NCBI GenBank assembly: GCA_021783515.1
Contig: JAJXTV010000006.1
Coordinates: 1-64,000, forward strand
Length of the DNA stretch: 64,000 nucleotides
Source of the DNA: Nitrospirota bacterium
GTDB lineage: Bacteria; Nitrospirota; Thermodesulfovibrionia; Thermodesulfovibrionales; UBA6898
Direction of reading: 5' to 3'
Shown here: positions 29,183 through 39,000 of the stretch, piece after piece
Layout: each line of letters starts with the position of its first letter
Position numbering within the stretch: position 1 is the first letter of the stretch
Notes under the pieces: model-generated
The model's database searches: none
Told to the model about the DNA's origin: nothing
What the model saw: the letters and a program-made list of their open reading frames with translations, nothing else
Made by a program: the position numbers and the translations under genes

Positions 29183-29626
29183 TCAGCGGCTTTTCATCGC
29201 CCGCTCTATCTCACGGCCGGCTTCGCGTTTTTTGATCGATTCACGCTTTTCGTACATCTTCTTCCCCCTCGCAAGGCCTATCTCGACCTTGGCGTGGGAG
29301 CCCTTGAAGTAGATCTTCAGAGGGATGAGCGAGTATCCCTTCTGGATCGTCTTGCCAAGGAGGCGCGCGATCTCCTTCTTATGGAGAAGCAGTTTGCGGG
29401 TCCTCACCGGGTCGTGGTTCATAATATTCCCGTGGGTATAAGGGCTTATATGGCAGTTAAGGAGGAAGACCTCCGGGCCTTTGACGAGGACATAGCTGTC
29501 CTTGAGGTTTGCCTTTCCGTCCCGGAGAGATTTGACCTCGGTGCCGGTGAGGATTATGCCGGCCTCTACCGTCTCTTCTATCGAATAGTCATGAAAGGCC
29601 TTTCTGTTTTGCGCGACGATCTGCAT
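29183..29626 (-). CDS. smpB: SsrA-binding protein SmpB
   Basis: 147 residues from ATG 29626 ([18 protein letters not shown]); the frame is open to 29770 but the extension is not SmpB-like. The OB-fold core has [15 protein letters not shown] and the basic tail ends with a Lys/Arg-rich helix ([14 protein letters not shown]) that enters the mRNA channel. It delivers tmRNA to stalled ribosomes; ssrA follows 22 bases downstream. No Shine-Dalgarno site; a TTTCAA-N17-TAATAT promoter ends five bases before the ATG. Confidence 0.96.
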   Translation of the reverse strand: MQIVAQNRKAFHDYSIEETVEAGIILTGTEVKSLRDGKANLKDSYVLVKGPEVFLLNCHISPYTHGNIMNHDPVRTRKLLLHKKEIARLLGKTIQKGYSLIPLKIYFKGSHAKVEIGLARGKKMYEKRESIKKREAGREIERAMKSR

Positions 29627-29631
29627 CAGAA

Positions 29632-29660
29632 ATATTAACACGCGACCGCGACAATTGAAA
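29632..29660 (-). promoter_or_regulatory. candidate leaderless promoter of smpB
   Basis: Minus strand: TTTCAA (29660-29655), 17-base spacer, TAATAT (29637-29632), then five bases to the ATG. The -35 box is weak, the -10 box good. Confidence 0.45.
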
Positions 29661-29762
29661 ATCTTACTTCTCTGCGTGACTGCCCTCCTTCGATATGACG
29701 GATGCGATAGTGCACGGTTTGGGCGGGAAGGAAAGGGTATAATACTCACAGAGTTTTTCGAC

Positions 29763-31397
29763 ATGAGCAAGAAACTTCTCGACAGGGCGGAATATCTCCT
29801 TCAGCAGGAAAAGGGGACGGTCTTCAAGGACCCGGGCGGAAAGATCACTATCGCCCTCGTCTATCCCAACTCCTACCGGCTCGGGATGTCGAATCTCGGG
29901 TTTCAGGGCATCTACGGGCTGTTGAATTCCAGGGAGGACGTCGTATGCGAAAGGGCCTTTCTGCCCGACAGGGAAGAGTGGGAGGAGTACGAAAGGACCG
30001 GCGCCGAGATATTCACGCTGGAATCGAAGAGGCCCCTCGGCAGGTTCGATATCGTGGCATTTTCGGTCTCGTTCGAAAATGATTATCCCAACGTGGTAAA
30101 GCTCCTCCGGCTTGCCAGGATCCCGGTGCGGTCTTCGGAGAGAAGACCCGGCAATCCGGTCGTGATTATGGGCGGCGTATGCGCATTCTATAATCCCGAA
30201 CCCCTGGCCGACTTTGTCGATATCTGCTTTGTCGGCGAGGCCGAAGAGATGCTCCCGGAGTTTCTCGATGTTTTCAGGGCTTCCTCGTCGAAGGAGGAGC
30301 TGTTCGGCAACTCGACGAAACTCGGCGGTGTTTACGTGCCCCGCTTCTATCAGGTGTCTTATTCTGGAGACGAAGGGGGCATAATATCGAGAAACGCTTC
30401 GCCCCCGGCGCCTGCGGTTGTCAGGAAGAGGACGGTCCCGAACCTCTCGCTGGCCCCGATGAAACCTCTCATCATGACGCCCGAGGCCGAGTTCTCCGAC
30501 ATGTATCTGCTGGAGACTATGCGGGGATGCGTCTGGTCGTGCAGGTTCTGCGTGGCGGGGCGCATATATAAGCCCGTTCGGCGGAAGGATCGGGCTGAAC
30601 TCGGAAGCGAGATCCGGGAGGCGCTGGCGAAGACGAGAAGGGTCGGCCTCATAGGTCCTTCCCTGTCGGATTATCCGGGGGTGGAGGAAGTGCTTTCGAT
30701 CGAGGGGGTCGATTATTCGATCACTTCCCTGAGGGCAAGTCCGCGCAGCGGCCGCATCGTTGGCCTGATGAAGGGCCATAAAAGCGTTTCGATCGCGCCC
30801 GAGGCCGGCACCCAGAGGCTCAGAAATGTGATCAACAAAAGGATATCCGAAGAGGACATCCTGGAGACGGCGCGGATTATCCTTGACGGAGGTATCGAGA
30901 CCCTCCGGCTCTACTTCATGATTGGCCTTCCGACCGAGACGATCGAGGACGTCGACGGGATCATAGCCCTCGTGAAGAAGGTCCGCGGAAATACCGCGGC
31001 AGGGTTTATTACCCTCAGTGTGAGCACCTTCGTGCCGAAGCCTTTTACTCCCTTTCAGTGGCACCCGATGGGGGGGCGGAAGGAGGTTAAAGAGAGACTT
31101 GCTCACCTGAAAAAGGGGCTCTCGCGGGTAAAAGGGGTGAGGGTCTTTCACGATGTCCTGAAATATGCCTATCTTCAGGGGATGTTTGCGGTCGGCGACA
31201 GGCGCCTTTCATCCCTGGCGGAGTTTCTTGCGGACGGCGGCGAGTTTTCCCTGAAGAAGACCCCCGGTGGCAGCGACCCTGCCTTTTTTCTTTTCAGGCA
31301 GAAGGACAGGGACGAGATCCTTCCCTGGGATTTTATCGATGCCGGCGTGCCGAAGGAGAGGCTCTGGGATGAGTACCGGGAGGCGGTTTGCGGGTGA
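29763..31397 (+). CDS. B12-binding-type radical SAM protein (TIGR03960-like, N-terminal half)
   Basis: 544 residues from ATG 29763. The N-terminal cobalamin-binding-like domain (about 1-200; [22 protein letters not shown]) is followed by a radical SAM barrel with the 4Fe-4S motif CVWSCRFC near residue 260 and the later [10 protein letters not shown]. The family is often fused or adjacent to a TIGR03936 domain, absent here. The reaction is unknown in general; an RNA or protein modification is usually suggested. A TATAAT lies at 29738 but no strong Shine-Dalgarno site. Confidence 0.85.
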   Translation: MSKKLLDRAEYLLQQEKGTVFKDPGGKITIALVYPNSYRLGMSNLGFQGIYGLLNSREDVVCERAFLPDREEWEEYERTGAEIFTLESKRPLGRFDIVAFSVSFENDYPNVVKLLRLARIPVRSSERRPGNPVVIMGGVCAFYNPEPLADFVDICFVGEAEEMLPEFLDVFRASSSKEELFGNSTKLGGVYVPRFYQVSYSGDEGGIISRNASPPAPAVVRKRTVPNLSLAPMKPLIMTPEAEFSDMYLLETMRGCVWSCRFCVAGRIYKPVRRKDRAELGSEIREALAKTRRVGLIGPSLSDYPGVEEVLSIEGVDYSITSLRASPRSGRIVGLMKGHKSVSIAPEAGTQRLRNVINKRISEEDILETARIILDGGIETLRLYFMIGLPTETIEDVDGIIALVKKVRGNTAAGFITLSVSTFVPKPFTPFQWHPMGGRKEVKERLAHLKKGLSRVKGVRVFHDVLKYAYLQGMFAVGDRRLSSLAEFLADGGEFSLKKTPGGSDPAFFLFRQKDRDEILPWDFIDAGVPKERLWDEYREAVCG

Positions 31398-31463
31398 CAG
31401 CCGGCCGATTCCGGGACGGCGGATCTCTCTCAATTTATTGAAGTTTCTTGATGGAGATAATAG

Positions 31464-31469
31464 TATAAT
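31464..31469 (+). promoter_or_regulatory. -10 box (TATAAT) of the yggS operon
   Basis: Consensus TATAAT ending 17 bases before the yggS ATG. The implied 5' leader is about ten bases and has no clear Shine-Dalgarno site, so initiation may be close to leaderless. The -35 region is unconvincing. Confidence 0.45.
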
Positions 31470-31486
31470 ACTCTCTGAAAGAACCA

Positions 31487-32224
31487 ATGGAACAGCGTCT
31501 TTCTGAAAATATCAAGACCATTTACCGGAGGATCTCCCACTCTGCCATGAGGGCAGGGAGGGAGCCCAACGAGGTCAGGCTCATAGCGGTTACCAAGAAG
31601 GTGGCGGCTGATGCCGTGGTAAGCGCGCTCGAAATAGGGCAGAGGGACTTCGGAGAGAGCAGGGTGCAGGAATTCCGGGAAAAACTGGAGGAGATAAGAG
31701 GCATGCTCGCCGCGCCTCAGGGGGTGAAGACCCTGAGGGGGTACAGGCCGCGATGGCACCTGATCGGACACCTCCAGAAAAACAAGACGAAGATGGCGGT
31801 AGAGCTCTTCGACCTGATACATTCGGTCGATTCGGAGGAGCTTGCGGAAGCTCTGGACAAGTCGGCCGGCAAGATCAATAAAGTGCAGAGGATTTTGATT
31901 CAAGTAAAACTTTCAGACGAGGAAAGCAAGTATGGGATAGAAAAGGAAAATGTGTATGAGCTCCTCCGTCTGGTGGGAATAATGAAAAACCTGAAGGTGG
32001 AAGGGGTGATGACGATACCGCCCTATTTCGAAGACCCCGGAGAGGTCAGGGGTTACTTCAGGGAATTGAGAGAGATCAGGGACCGCGCGGAGACGAAAGG
32101 GTTTTCTCTTCCCGAACTTTCGATGGGGATGTCGCACGATTTCGAGGTTGCGGTGGAAGAAGGCGCGACGATGGTGAGGGTGGGAACGGCGATTTTCGGA
32201 GAGCGCGGAAAGGAGCAGGCATGA
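31487..32224 (+). CDS. yggS: YggS/PROSC pyridoxal-phosphate homeostasis protein
   Basis: 245 residues, alanine-racemase-like TIM barrel. The PLP lysine is in LIAVTKKV; DFGESRVQEF, WHLIGHLQKNK and the phosphate-binding SMGMSHDFEVAVEEGATMVRVGTAIFG region (quoted in part: SMGMSHDFEVAV) are all conserved. It buffers free PLP in the cytoplasm. It starts the yggS-proC-yggT-divIVA-hisS series, with an ATGA overlap to proC, a classic arrangement in many phyla. Confidence 0.96.
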   Translation: MEQRLSENIKTIYRRISHSAMRAGREPNEVRLIAVTKKVAADAVVSALEIGQRDFGESRVQEFREKLEEIRGMLAAPQGVKTLRGYRPRWHLIGHLQKNKTKMAVELFDLIHSVDSEELAEALDKSAGKINKVQRILIQVKLSDEESKYGIEKENVYELLRLVGIMKNLKVEGVMTIPPYFEDPGEVRGYFRELREIRDRAETKGFSLPELSMGMSHDFEVAVEEGATMVRVGTAIFGERGKEQA

Positions 32225-33009
32225 TCGGGTTCATAGGCGGCGGGAACATGGCGGAGGCGATGATAAAAGGCATGACGGCAAAGGGGATGAAGGACATAAT
32301 GGTCTCCGAGCCGAGGGAGGACCGGAGGCAGGAACTTGGCGCGGCCTACGGGGTATCGGCGACTCCTTCCAACCTGGAGGTGGTCTCGGCAAGCGATATC
32401 CTTATCCTGGCGGTAAAGCCGCAGAGCATGGGTGCGGTGCTCGAGGAGATCGCCCCGGCGATTGACGAAGAAAAGACTGTCGTTTCGATAGCCGCCGGGA
32501 TTACGCTTGATTATCTCGGCTCCAGATTGAAGACCGAGCGGCTGATACGGGTGATGCCGAATACCCCGGCGCTGGTACAGGAAGGCATGTCGGTCATGTC
32601 GCTGTGCGGCTGTTTTTACGGGCCCGGGCTCGACACGGTGAAGACGATCCTCATGTCCGTCGGGAGGGTGCTTGTCCTGCCGGAAAAGATGATGGATGCG
32701 GTAACAGCGGTCTCCGGCAGCGGACCGGCCTTCTTTGCGCTGTTTGCCGAGGCGATGATCGAGGCGGGGGTAAAGCTGGGACTTTCGCAGGCAGATGCGT
32801 CCGTGCTCGTCGTCCAGACGCTGCTCGGGACGGCCAGGCTTCTGGATACGGGCATGCCGCCGGAGAAGTTGAGGGTGATGGTGACCTCCCCGGGGGGGAC
32901 CACCGAGGCCGGACTGAAGGTCTTCGAGGAGATGTCCCTTCGGGAGATTGCGGGCAGGGCGCTTCTGGCGGCGAAACAGAGGGGGGAAGAACTGGGGAGG
33001 AGGGGCTGA
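32221..33009 (+). CDS. proC: pyrroline-5-carboxylate reductase
   Basis: 262 residues. Rossmann motif GFIGGGNMAEAM at the N-terminus, then the catalytic/dimer region VSGSGPAFFALFAEAM and TSPGGTTEAGL at the C-terminus. It reduces pyrroline-5-carboxylate to proline with NAD(P)H. It starts within the yggS stop (ATGA) and its own stop overlaps the yggT start, so the three are translationally linked. Confidence 0.97.
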   Translation: MIGFIGGGNMAEAMIKGMTAKGMKDIMVSEPREDRRQELGAAYGVSATPSNLEVVSASDILILAVKPQSMGAVLEEIAPAIDEEKTVVSIAAGITLDYLGSRLKTERLIRVMPNTPALVQEGMSVMSLCGCFYGPGLDTVKTILMSVGRVLVLPEKMMDAVTAVSGSGPAFFALFAEAMIEAGVKLGLSQADASVLVVQTLLGTARLLDTGMPPEKLRVMVTSPGGTTEAGLKVFEEMSLREIAGRALLAAKQRGEELGRRG

Positions 33010-33314
33010 TGTTTGTCTTCGGCGATTTCGTCATTGCTATGGCAAAGATAATCGACATGCTGCTCGAGATCTACAAATGGGTCGTGATCGTCGCCGCGCT
33101 GATCAGCTGGGTAAGCCCCGATCCGTATAACCCGATCGTCAGGTTTCTCTATAATGTGACCGAGCCAGTCTTCCGGCCTGTCAGAAGGATCATCGGCTAC
33201 CGGTTGGGGCCGATCGATATTTCTCCAATCATCGTCATTCTTGCTATTATATTCGTGCAGTCATTTCTGGTGCGGTCTCTTATAAAAATAGGAATCAGTC
33301 TTGGAGGAGGATGA
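33009..33314 (+). CDS. yggT: YggT-family membrane protein
   Basis: 101 residues from ATG 33009, sharing one base with the proC stop (TGATG). Two hydrophobic segments (about 22-42 and 72-92) surround the conserved loop SPDPYNPIVRFLYNVTEPVFRP (shown in part: PYNPIVRFL, TEPVFRPVR), the hallmark of YggT/YlmG proteins. They are linked to cell-envelope and division functions and to osmotic tolerance; the mechanism is unclear. divIVA follows three bases downstream. Confidence 0.93.
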   Translation: MFVFGDFVIAMAKIIDMLLEIYKWVVIVAALISWVSPDPYNPIVRFLYNVTEPVFRPVRRIIGYRLGPIDISPIIVILAIIFVQSFLVRSLIKIGISLGGG

Positions 33315-33317
33315 GCA

Positions 33318-33797
33318 ATGAGGATCACGCCGCTGGACATACAGCAGAAGCAGTTCCCGATGAAGTTCAGGGGGTTCGACGTCGAGGAGGTATATGCGTT
33401 TCTGGAGGTGGTGCGGGAGGAGATGGAAGAACTCCTCCGGGAGAATGCTTCGCTGAAAGAGAACGTGCAGAGGGCGGAGAGTCATATCAAGGAATACAAA
33501 GATATGGAAGCGACGATGCGCGAGACCCTTATGACCACCCAGCAGATGGTCGAGGACTACAAGACGAACGCCCGGAAGGAGGCGGAACTGCTGATTAAGG
33601 AGGCGGAACTGAGGGCGGACAACACCATCAGGGAGGCGCAGGAAAAGGTGATAAAGATCCATGAAGACATCGTCGACCTGAAGGGGATACGCCGCCATTT
33701 CAAGGAGGAGCTGAAGAGGCTTATCGAAAGTCACGTAAGGATGCTCGAGCACGACACGTTCAGGGAAAGCGAAAACAGGGCAGAGGCCGAAGAGTGA
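33318..33797 (+). CDS. divIVA: DivIVA-domain coiled-coil protein
   Basis: 159 residues. The N-terminal membrane-curvature-sensing motif (ITPLDIQQKQF, FRGFDVEEVYAFL) is followed by a long coiled coil through about residue 150, rich in Glu/Lys/Arg. DivIVA-type proteins scaffold poles and septa; in Gram-negative lineages their job is less clear. GGAGGATGAGCA precedes the ATG. The hisS GTG start overlaps its stop (GTGA). Confidence 0.94.
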   Translation: MRITPLDIQQKQFPMKFRGFDVEEVYAFLEVVREEMEELLRENASLKENVQRAESHIKEYKDMEATMRETLMTTQQMVEDYKTNARKEAELLIKEAELRADNTIREAQEKVIKIHEDIVDLKGIRRHFKEELKRLIESHVRMLEHDTFRESENRAEAEE

Positions 33798-35056
33798 GCT
33801 CTGGCCGATATCAGGCGTTGAAGGGCATGAAGGATATCATGCCGCCGGACATTCATGTCTGGCAGTCTGTCGAGAGAAAGGCCCGTGAAGTATTTTCCGC
33901 CTTCGGGTTCCGGGAGATTCGGCCGCCGATTGTTGAGGCCACGGGTGTCTTTACGCGGAGCATAGGCGAGAATACCGATATCGTGGAAAAGGAGATGTAT
34001 ACCTTCGAGGACAAGGGCGGCCGGAGCATCACCCTGAGGCCCGAAGGGACGGCGCCGGTGGTCAGGTGCTACGTCGAAAACCACCTCTATAATATGCCCC
34101 CGCCCCAGAAATTCTATTATGCGGGGCCGATGTTCAGATACGAAAGGCCCCAGTCAGGAAGGTTCAGGCAGTTCTATCAGATCGGCGCGGAGTGCTTCGG
34201 CTCTCCGCATCCGGCGGCCGACGCCGAGATGCTCTCCATGCTCAGACACTTTCTTTCGGGTGTCGGCCTTCCCAATCTGAAGTTTCAGGTGAACTCGATC
34301 GGGTGCGAAAACTGCAGGCCTGCGTTCAAGGACTCGCTGGTCGCTTTTTTTGCGGAAAAGATAGACGACCTCTGCGCCGACTGCCGGAGGCGATACGGCC
34401 AGAACCCGCTCCGGATTCTCGACTGCAAGGTGGAGGGCTGCAGGGAGGCGAGAAAGGGAGCGCCGAGGGTCACCGATCATCTGTGCGAGGATTGCCGGGT
34501 ACATTTCGAGCACCTCCTTCTCCTCCTCGAAAAACTGGGCATCCCCCATTCGGTTAACCCCGAGATGGTGAGGGGGCTCGATTATTACACCCGCACGACC
34601 TTCGAGGTGACGAGCGAGAACCTCGGCGCCCAGAACGCCGTGGCTGCCGGCGGAAGGTATGACCGCCTGGTAAAAGAATTCGGCGGCCCTGAGACACCTG
34701 CCGTGGGCTTTGCGATAGGAATGGAAAGAGTCGTGGAACTGCTGAAGGCGGCGGTTCAGTACGATCTTCCCAGGCCGCTGGCCTTTCTGGCGATGCTCGG
34801 GAAACAGGCGGGCATCGAGGGTGTCCTTATCGCCGACAGGGTGAGGGAAAAAGGGCTGTGGGTGGAGCTCGGCGATGCCGGGTCTTCCCTTAAGAGCCAG
34901 ATGAGAAGGGCGGACAGGCTCAACGCGCAGTACGTCTTCATCGCCGGCGACGACGAGCTTCGTGCGGGCAGTCTCAAATGGAAGAGGTTGTCCGATTCGG
35001 CCGAGGGGGAGGTGGCGATTCAGGGGGTGGTCGATTTCCTGCAGAGTCTTTCCTGA
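33794..35056 (+). CDS. hisS: histidyl-tRNA synthetase
   Basis: 420 residues, GTG start overlapping the divIVA stop. Class II synthetase: motif 2 region MFRYERPQSGRFRQFYQ, histidine-binding VRGLDYYTRTTFEV, motif 3 in GFAIGMERV, and a C-terminal anticodon domain. A cysteine-rich stretch in the insertion (CENC, CADC, CKVEGC, CEDC, roughly residues 170-240) looks like a metal site and is common in HisRS of anaerobes. No intrinsic terminator with a T-run is visible after the gene. Confidence 0.97.
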   Translation: MSSGRYQALKGMKDIMPPDIHVWQSVERKAREVFSAFGFREIRPPIVEATGVFTRSIGENTDIVEKEMYTFEDKGGRSITLRPEGTAPVVRCYVENHLYNMPPPQKFYYAGPMFRYERPQSGRFRQFYQIGAECFGSPHPAADAEMLSMLRHFLSGVGLPNLKFQVNSIGCENCRPAFKDSLVAFFAEKIDDLCADCRRRYGQNPLRILDCKVEGCREARKGAPRVTDHLCEDCRVHFEHLLLLLEKLGIPHSVNPEMVRGLDYYTRTTFEVTSENLGAQNAVAAGGRYDRLVKEFGGPETPAVGFAIGMERVVELLKAAVQYDLPRPLAFLAMLGKQAGIEGVLIADRVREKGLWVELGDAGSSLKSQMRRADRLNAQYVFIAGDDELRAGSLKWKRLSDSAEGEVAIQGVVDFLQSLS

Positions 35057-35112
35057 AGCCGTGGAAAGGAGCGAGGCGCGGGGCATCGCGGCGCCTCTCT
35101 CCGCCGGCGTTT

Positions 35113-35131
35113 TGTGGTACACTGTACCACA
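35113..35131 (+). promoter_or_regulatory. perfect 19-bp palindromic operator-like site
   Basis: TGTGGTACA (35113-35121) and TGTACCACA (35123-35131) are perfect 9-base arms around one central base. The site lies 12 bases before the YeiH-family start codon, where a bound repressor would block transcription or initiation. No regulator gene of an obvious matching family is adjacent. Confidence 0.65.
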
Positions 35132-35143
35132 TACCGAGAAAAG

Positions 35144-36091
35144 ATGAAGATGAGAGATCACATTCCCGGATTTTGCGTTGTGCTCGTTATCGCAGCGCTC
35201 TCCTATTTTCTCTCGACCTTTCATGCCTCTTTTGACGCCCTTGTCATATCGATCATCGTCGGCATACTCTGCGGCAATATGATGGGAGGCAGGGAGTATT
35301 TTGAAAAAGGGGCGGAGTCGGCGCTGAAGGTCTTTCTGCCTCTCGGCATCGCGCTCTATGGCTCCCAACTGGCGCTGGGGGCATTGCGCTGGGGGGAAAT
35401 GCTCTCCATTTTTCTGGTATTTTCGGTCCTCTTCGGCTCTACGCTCCTCATTGCGAGGATATTTAATATCGACAGGAAGGTGTCGGTGCTGCTTGCGTCG
35501 GGATTGTCGGTCTGCGGGGCCTCCGCGATCGCCGTCGTTTCACCTCTGATCGGGGCCAGGAGGGAGGACACGTCGATCTCCGTAATCTCAGTCATGATGC
35601 TCGGGCTTACCGGTATGATCTTCTACCCTATCCTGGCCGACCTTCTTTCACTTACGAAGGACGAATTCAGCTTCCTTGCGGGCACGACGCTTCCGATGCT
35701 CGGCCAGGTGAAAGTGGCGGCCCTGAATGTCAGTCCCGAGTGTCTCGCCGCTTCGGTAAATATCAAGCTGATCAGAATATCGTTCCTTTTCTTTCTGGTC
35801 ACGACATCGATCTTTTTTTCCGGTGAGCGGGAGAGGAAGGTCAGGATACCGTGGTTCGTGGTCGTCTTTATTCTGCTGGCCGTGGGTGTCAACGTGATCC
35901 CCGCGCTAGAACTGGCAGGGCATTACGTCAGTTGGACGAGTAATTTCTTCCTTTCCGCCGCGCTCGCGGCGATCGGTTTTTCGGTCGATTTCGACTCCGT
36001 GATCGAACAGGGTCTTCTCCCCCTCGGGGTGATCTTCTTTTCGTGGGGCCTCGTCGTCCTGATTATGTATCTGATAAGGAGCCTCCTCTGA
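35144..36091 (+). CDS. YeiH-family putative sulfate exporter (UPF0324)
   Basis: 315 residues from ATG 35144 (GAGAAAAG upstream; another ATG two codons later). About ten membrane helices. Family signatures include IIVGILCGN, LPLGIALYGSQL, LSVCGASAIAVVSPLIGA and GTTLPMLGQVKVAAL. Members are annotated as sulfate or related anion exporters; in enterobacteria yeiH is next to the LysR regulator yeiE, absent here. The palindromic site sits directly upstream, and the histidine kinase start overlaps its stop by one base. Confidence 0.88.
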   Translation: MKMRDHIPGFCVVLVIAALSYFLSTFHASFDALVISIIVGILCGNMMGGREYFEKGAESALKVFLPLGIALYGSQLALGALRWGEMLSIFLVFSVLFGSTLLIARIFNIDRKVSVLLASGLSVCGASAIAVVSPLIGARREDTSISVISVMMLGLTGMIFYPILADLLSLTKDEFSFLAGTTLPMLGQVKVAALNVSPECLAASVNIKLIRISFLFFLVTTSIFFSGERERKVRIPWFVVVFILLAVGVNVIPALELAGHYVSWTSNFFLSAALAAIGFSVDFDSVIEQGLLPLGVIFFSWGLVVLIMYLIRSLL

Positions 36092-39000
36092 TGGTGAGAA
36101 CGAGGATTATTTATAAGCATATCGCCATCTTTCTTGTCTTCGCGATCCTTATTGTGGTGCCGATGACGTTCACCGTGGTGAACCAGGTCAATAAGATGAT
36201 ATCGGAGGAGGAGTCGACCCATCCGCCGGACAACGCGGACTATGCGAAGGCACATCGGGAGTTTTCCGACAAGCTGCTCGAAAAGGTGGTACCCTTCGTG
36301 TTTTACATACTGCTTCTGGCGCTTATGCTTTCGATTTTCTTCTCACGGAGCATGCTGATTTCCCTGAAGGGGCTGCGCCGGGGTTCCCAGCTGCTGAAAG
36401 ACGGCAACCTGGACATACGGCTGCCGGTCGTTTCGGGCGACGAACTCGGCGATGTCACGAAGGCGTTCAACGAGATGGCCGCCGCCCTGCGGGAAAAGAC
36501 GCGGGAGTTGAGCCGGAAAGACACCTACGTCAACGCGATGGTCGATCCGCTCTGGGTCGTGGATAGGGAAAACAGGATCGTAGATATCAACCCGGCGTTT
36601 TGCCGGATGTTCGGGTACGGGAGGGATGAGGTCCTGGGCGCCTCGGTCTACGATTTTTTCGACGAGGGGAACGCTGAGGTCATCCGCAGACAGATCGAGG
36701 AAAAGAGAGACAAGGGCATAGCCTCGATCTATGAGATCAGCATTCTTTCCCGGGACGGCGTCCAGACCCCGGTGCTGATCAGCGGCTCCCCTATTTTCGA
36801 CGGAGACCGCATTGCCGGAAAGATCGGCATCTTCAAGGATTTCAGGGAGCAGAAAGAGCTCAGGAACGAGTTGCGCCGGGCCAAGGAGTATGTCGAAACG
36901 ATCATGGACAGCATCGAGGACCAGATCTATGTCATCGACAAGGACTATAAGATCATCAGGGCGAACAAGATCGCCGTGATGAGCGCGGGCGGTGACGTGA
37001 TCGGCCAGCCCTGCCACGCCGTCGCCCATCATTCGAACAGACCCTGCTGGGCCGAGGGGCAGGAGTGCCCGGCCCAGACCGTCTTCATCACGGGCAAGAA
37101 CTACCGGACTACCCATCAGCATATGGGGCCCGGCGGGGAGAAGAGATTTCACGAAATCGTGGCGAGCCCCATCAAGGACGCATCCGGCAACGTGCTTCAC
37201 GTGATAGAACTGATCAGGGATGTGACCGACCGCATGCGGCACGAGGAGGAGATATTCAACAAGAACCGTGAACTGGTTGCGCTCAACAGCATCTCCGGAA
37301 TACTCAGCAAGTCGCTGAGGGCCGACGAAATATTCAGTAAGGTCCTCGACAGAATGGTCGAGATGCTGAGGATGGACGGCGGGGGCATATTCTTTATCGA
37401 CGAGGCCAAGAAAGAGATGATCTGCCACTACCACCGGGGGATATCGGACGAGTTCGTGAAAATGATGGGCAGGATACGGCTGGGGGAGGATATCCCCGGC
37501 AAAGTCGCGGTCACGGGACAGGTGGTGACGACGTCAGACCTGTCGAAGGACCAGCGGATCGAGCGTTCTTTCGTCAAGCACTCGGGGATGAAGGGGTATT
37601 GCTGTATCCCGGTCAGGGGCAAGGAGCGGGTCATCGGCGTCTTCTGTCTCTTCAGCTTCAGAACGCATTATTTCACTTCGGAGGAAGAGAATATCCTAAA
37701 TTCGGTCGGAGAGATGACCGGCATTGCGCTCGAAAACATCAAGCTCTACGAGAAGATGCGGGGACTTTACGAAGACCAGCGGAAGCGCCGGGAGGAGGAG
37801 CAGGCCCAGATACTTTCGCTCTCGACGAGACTCGGCTCCGCCATCGGGTTGAAGGACGTCATGGGACCGGTCCTGGAGCTGATCAGGAACATATTCGGGG
37901 CCGATTTCGTCTGGCTGCTGGCAAGGGACGGCGAAGGGAACTTCATCCTCAAGGCAGCCTCGCCGGCGGGCGGTGAGGAGGGAAAACTCGTCTACGCCAA
38001 CACGGTGAGTTCGATCGAGGGGTATTCGACCGAAAGAAGGGTGCCGACCCTCATTTCGAATATCGGGGCGGAGGCGAAGTTTTATCTTGCGTCCGCCATT
38101 GCGGACTCCCAATACCAGTCGGCGATGGCCGTCCCGATGCATATGGGAGAAAAGGCGGTCGGCGTCTACTCCCTCTATTATCTGGGAAACAGGGAGTTCA
38201 AGGAGGAGGAGCTCCACTTTCTCAAGATCCTTGCGAACATCCTCGCGGTGTCGATCGAGAAGGCGGATTTCTACCAGAGGGCCATTGCCGAAAAAGAGCT
38301 TTCCGATACTATTCTTCAGAGCGTTGCGGATGGTATAATTACACTAGATGTCAACGGCAGGGTTATTTCGGTCAATAAGGCTTTTGAAAAAATGACAGGG
38401 GTCAGCGCTCCCGTCGCGGTTGGGATGCCGATCTGCGACGTCTTCAGGTTTTCGGAGCAGAACTCGGATTTCAGGCTTGCCCTGGGAGAGTGCTTTGAGG
38501 CTGCTCTCCTGGGTGGCGGGATCAGCCGAGAGACGTATCTTACCGGCGTATTAGGCGGACGGAACGCGGTGCTGATCGGCTCGGCGCCGGTCCGTGACGC
38601 CAGTGGCAGCGTGACCGGCGTCGTGAATTTGCTGAGGGACATCAGCAGGGAGAAGGAGATCGACCGGATGAAGACCGAAATCATACGGTCCGTCTCCCAT
38701 GAATTCAGGACCCCGCTTTCCGCGATCGTCGGGATGACGGAGATGATTATCGAAGGGGACATCGACGACCGGCAGGCCAGGAGGTATCTGACCACCATCA
38801 TGAGTGAGGGCCTTCGCCTCTCGAGCATGGTGTCCGATCTCCTGAGCATCGCGCGGATAGAAAGCGGGAAGGAAATACTGAGACTGGTGAAGATAGATGT
38901 TCCGAAACTCCTGTCGGAAATCTCCCGCTCGTTTTCATCCCTTGCGGAAAAGAAGGGGGCGATCATCAGCTGCGACGCCGGCGGCGTCAGCTATCTGGTG

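Noticed and set aside
38333-38338. TATAAT inside the histidine kinase coding region
   Set aside because: No matching -35 box and no gene start follows; the kinase is plainly continuous across it.
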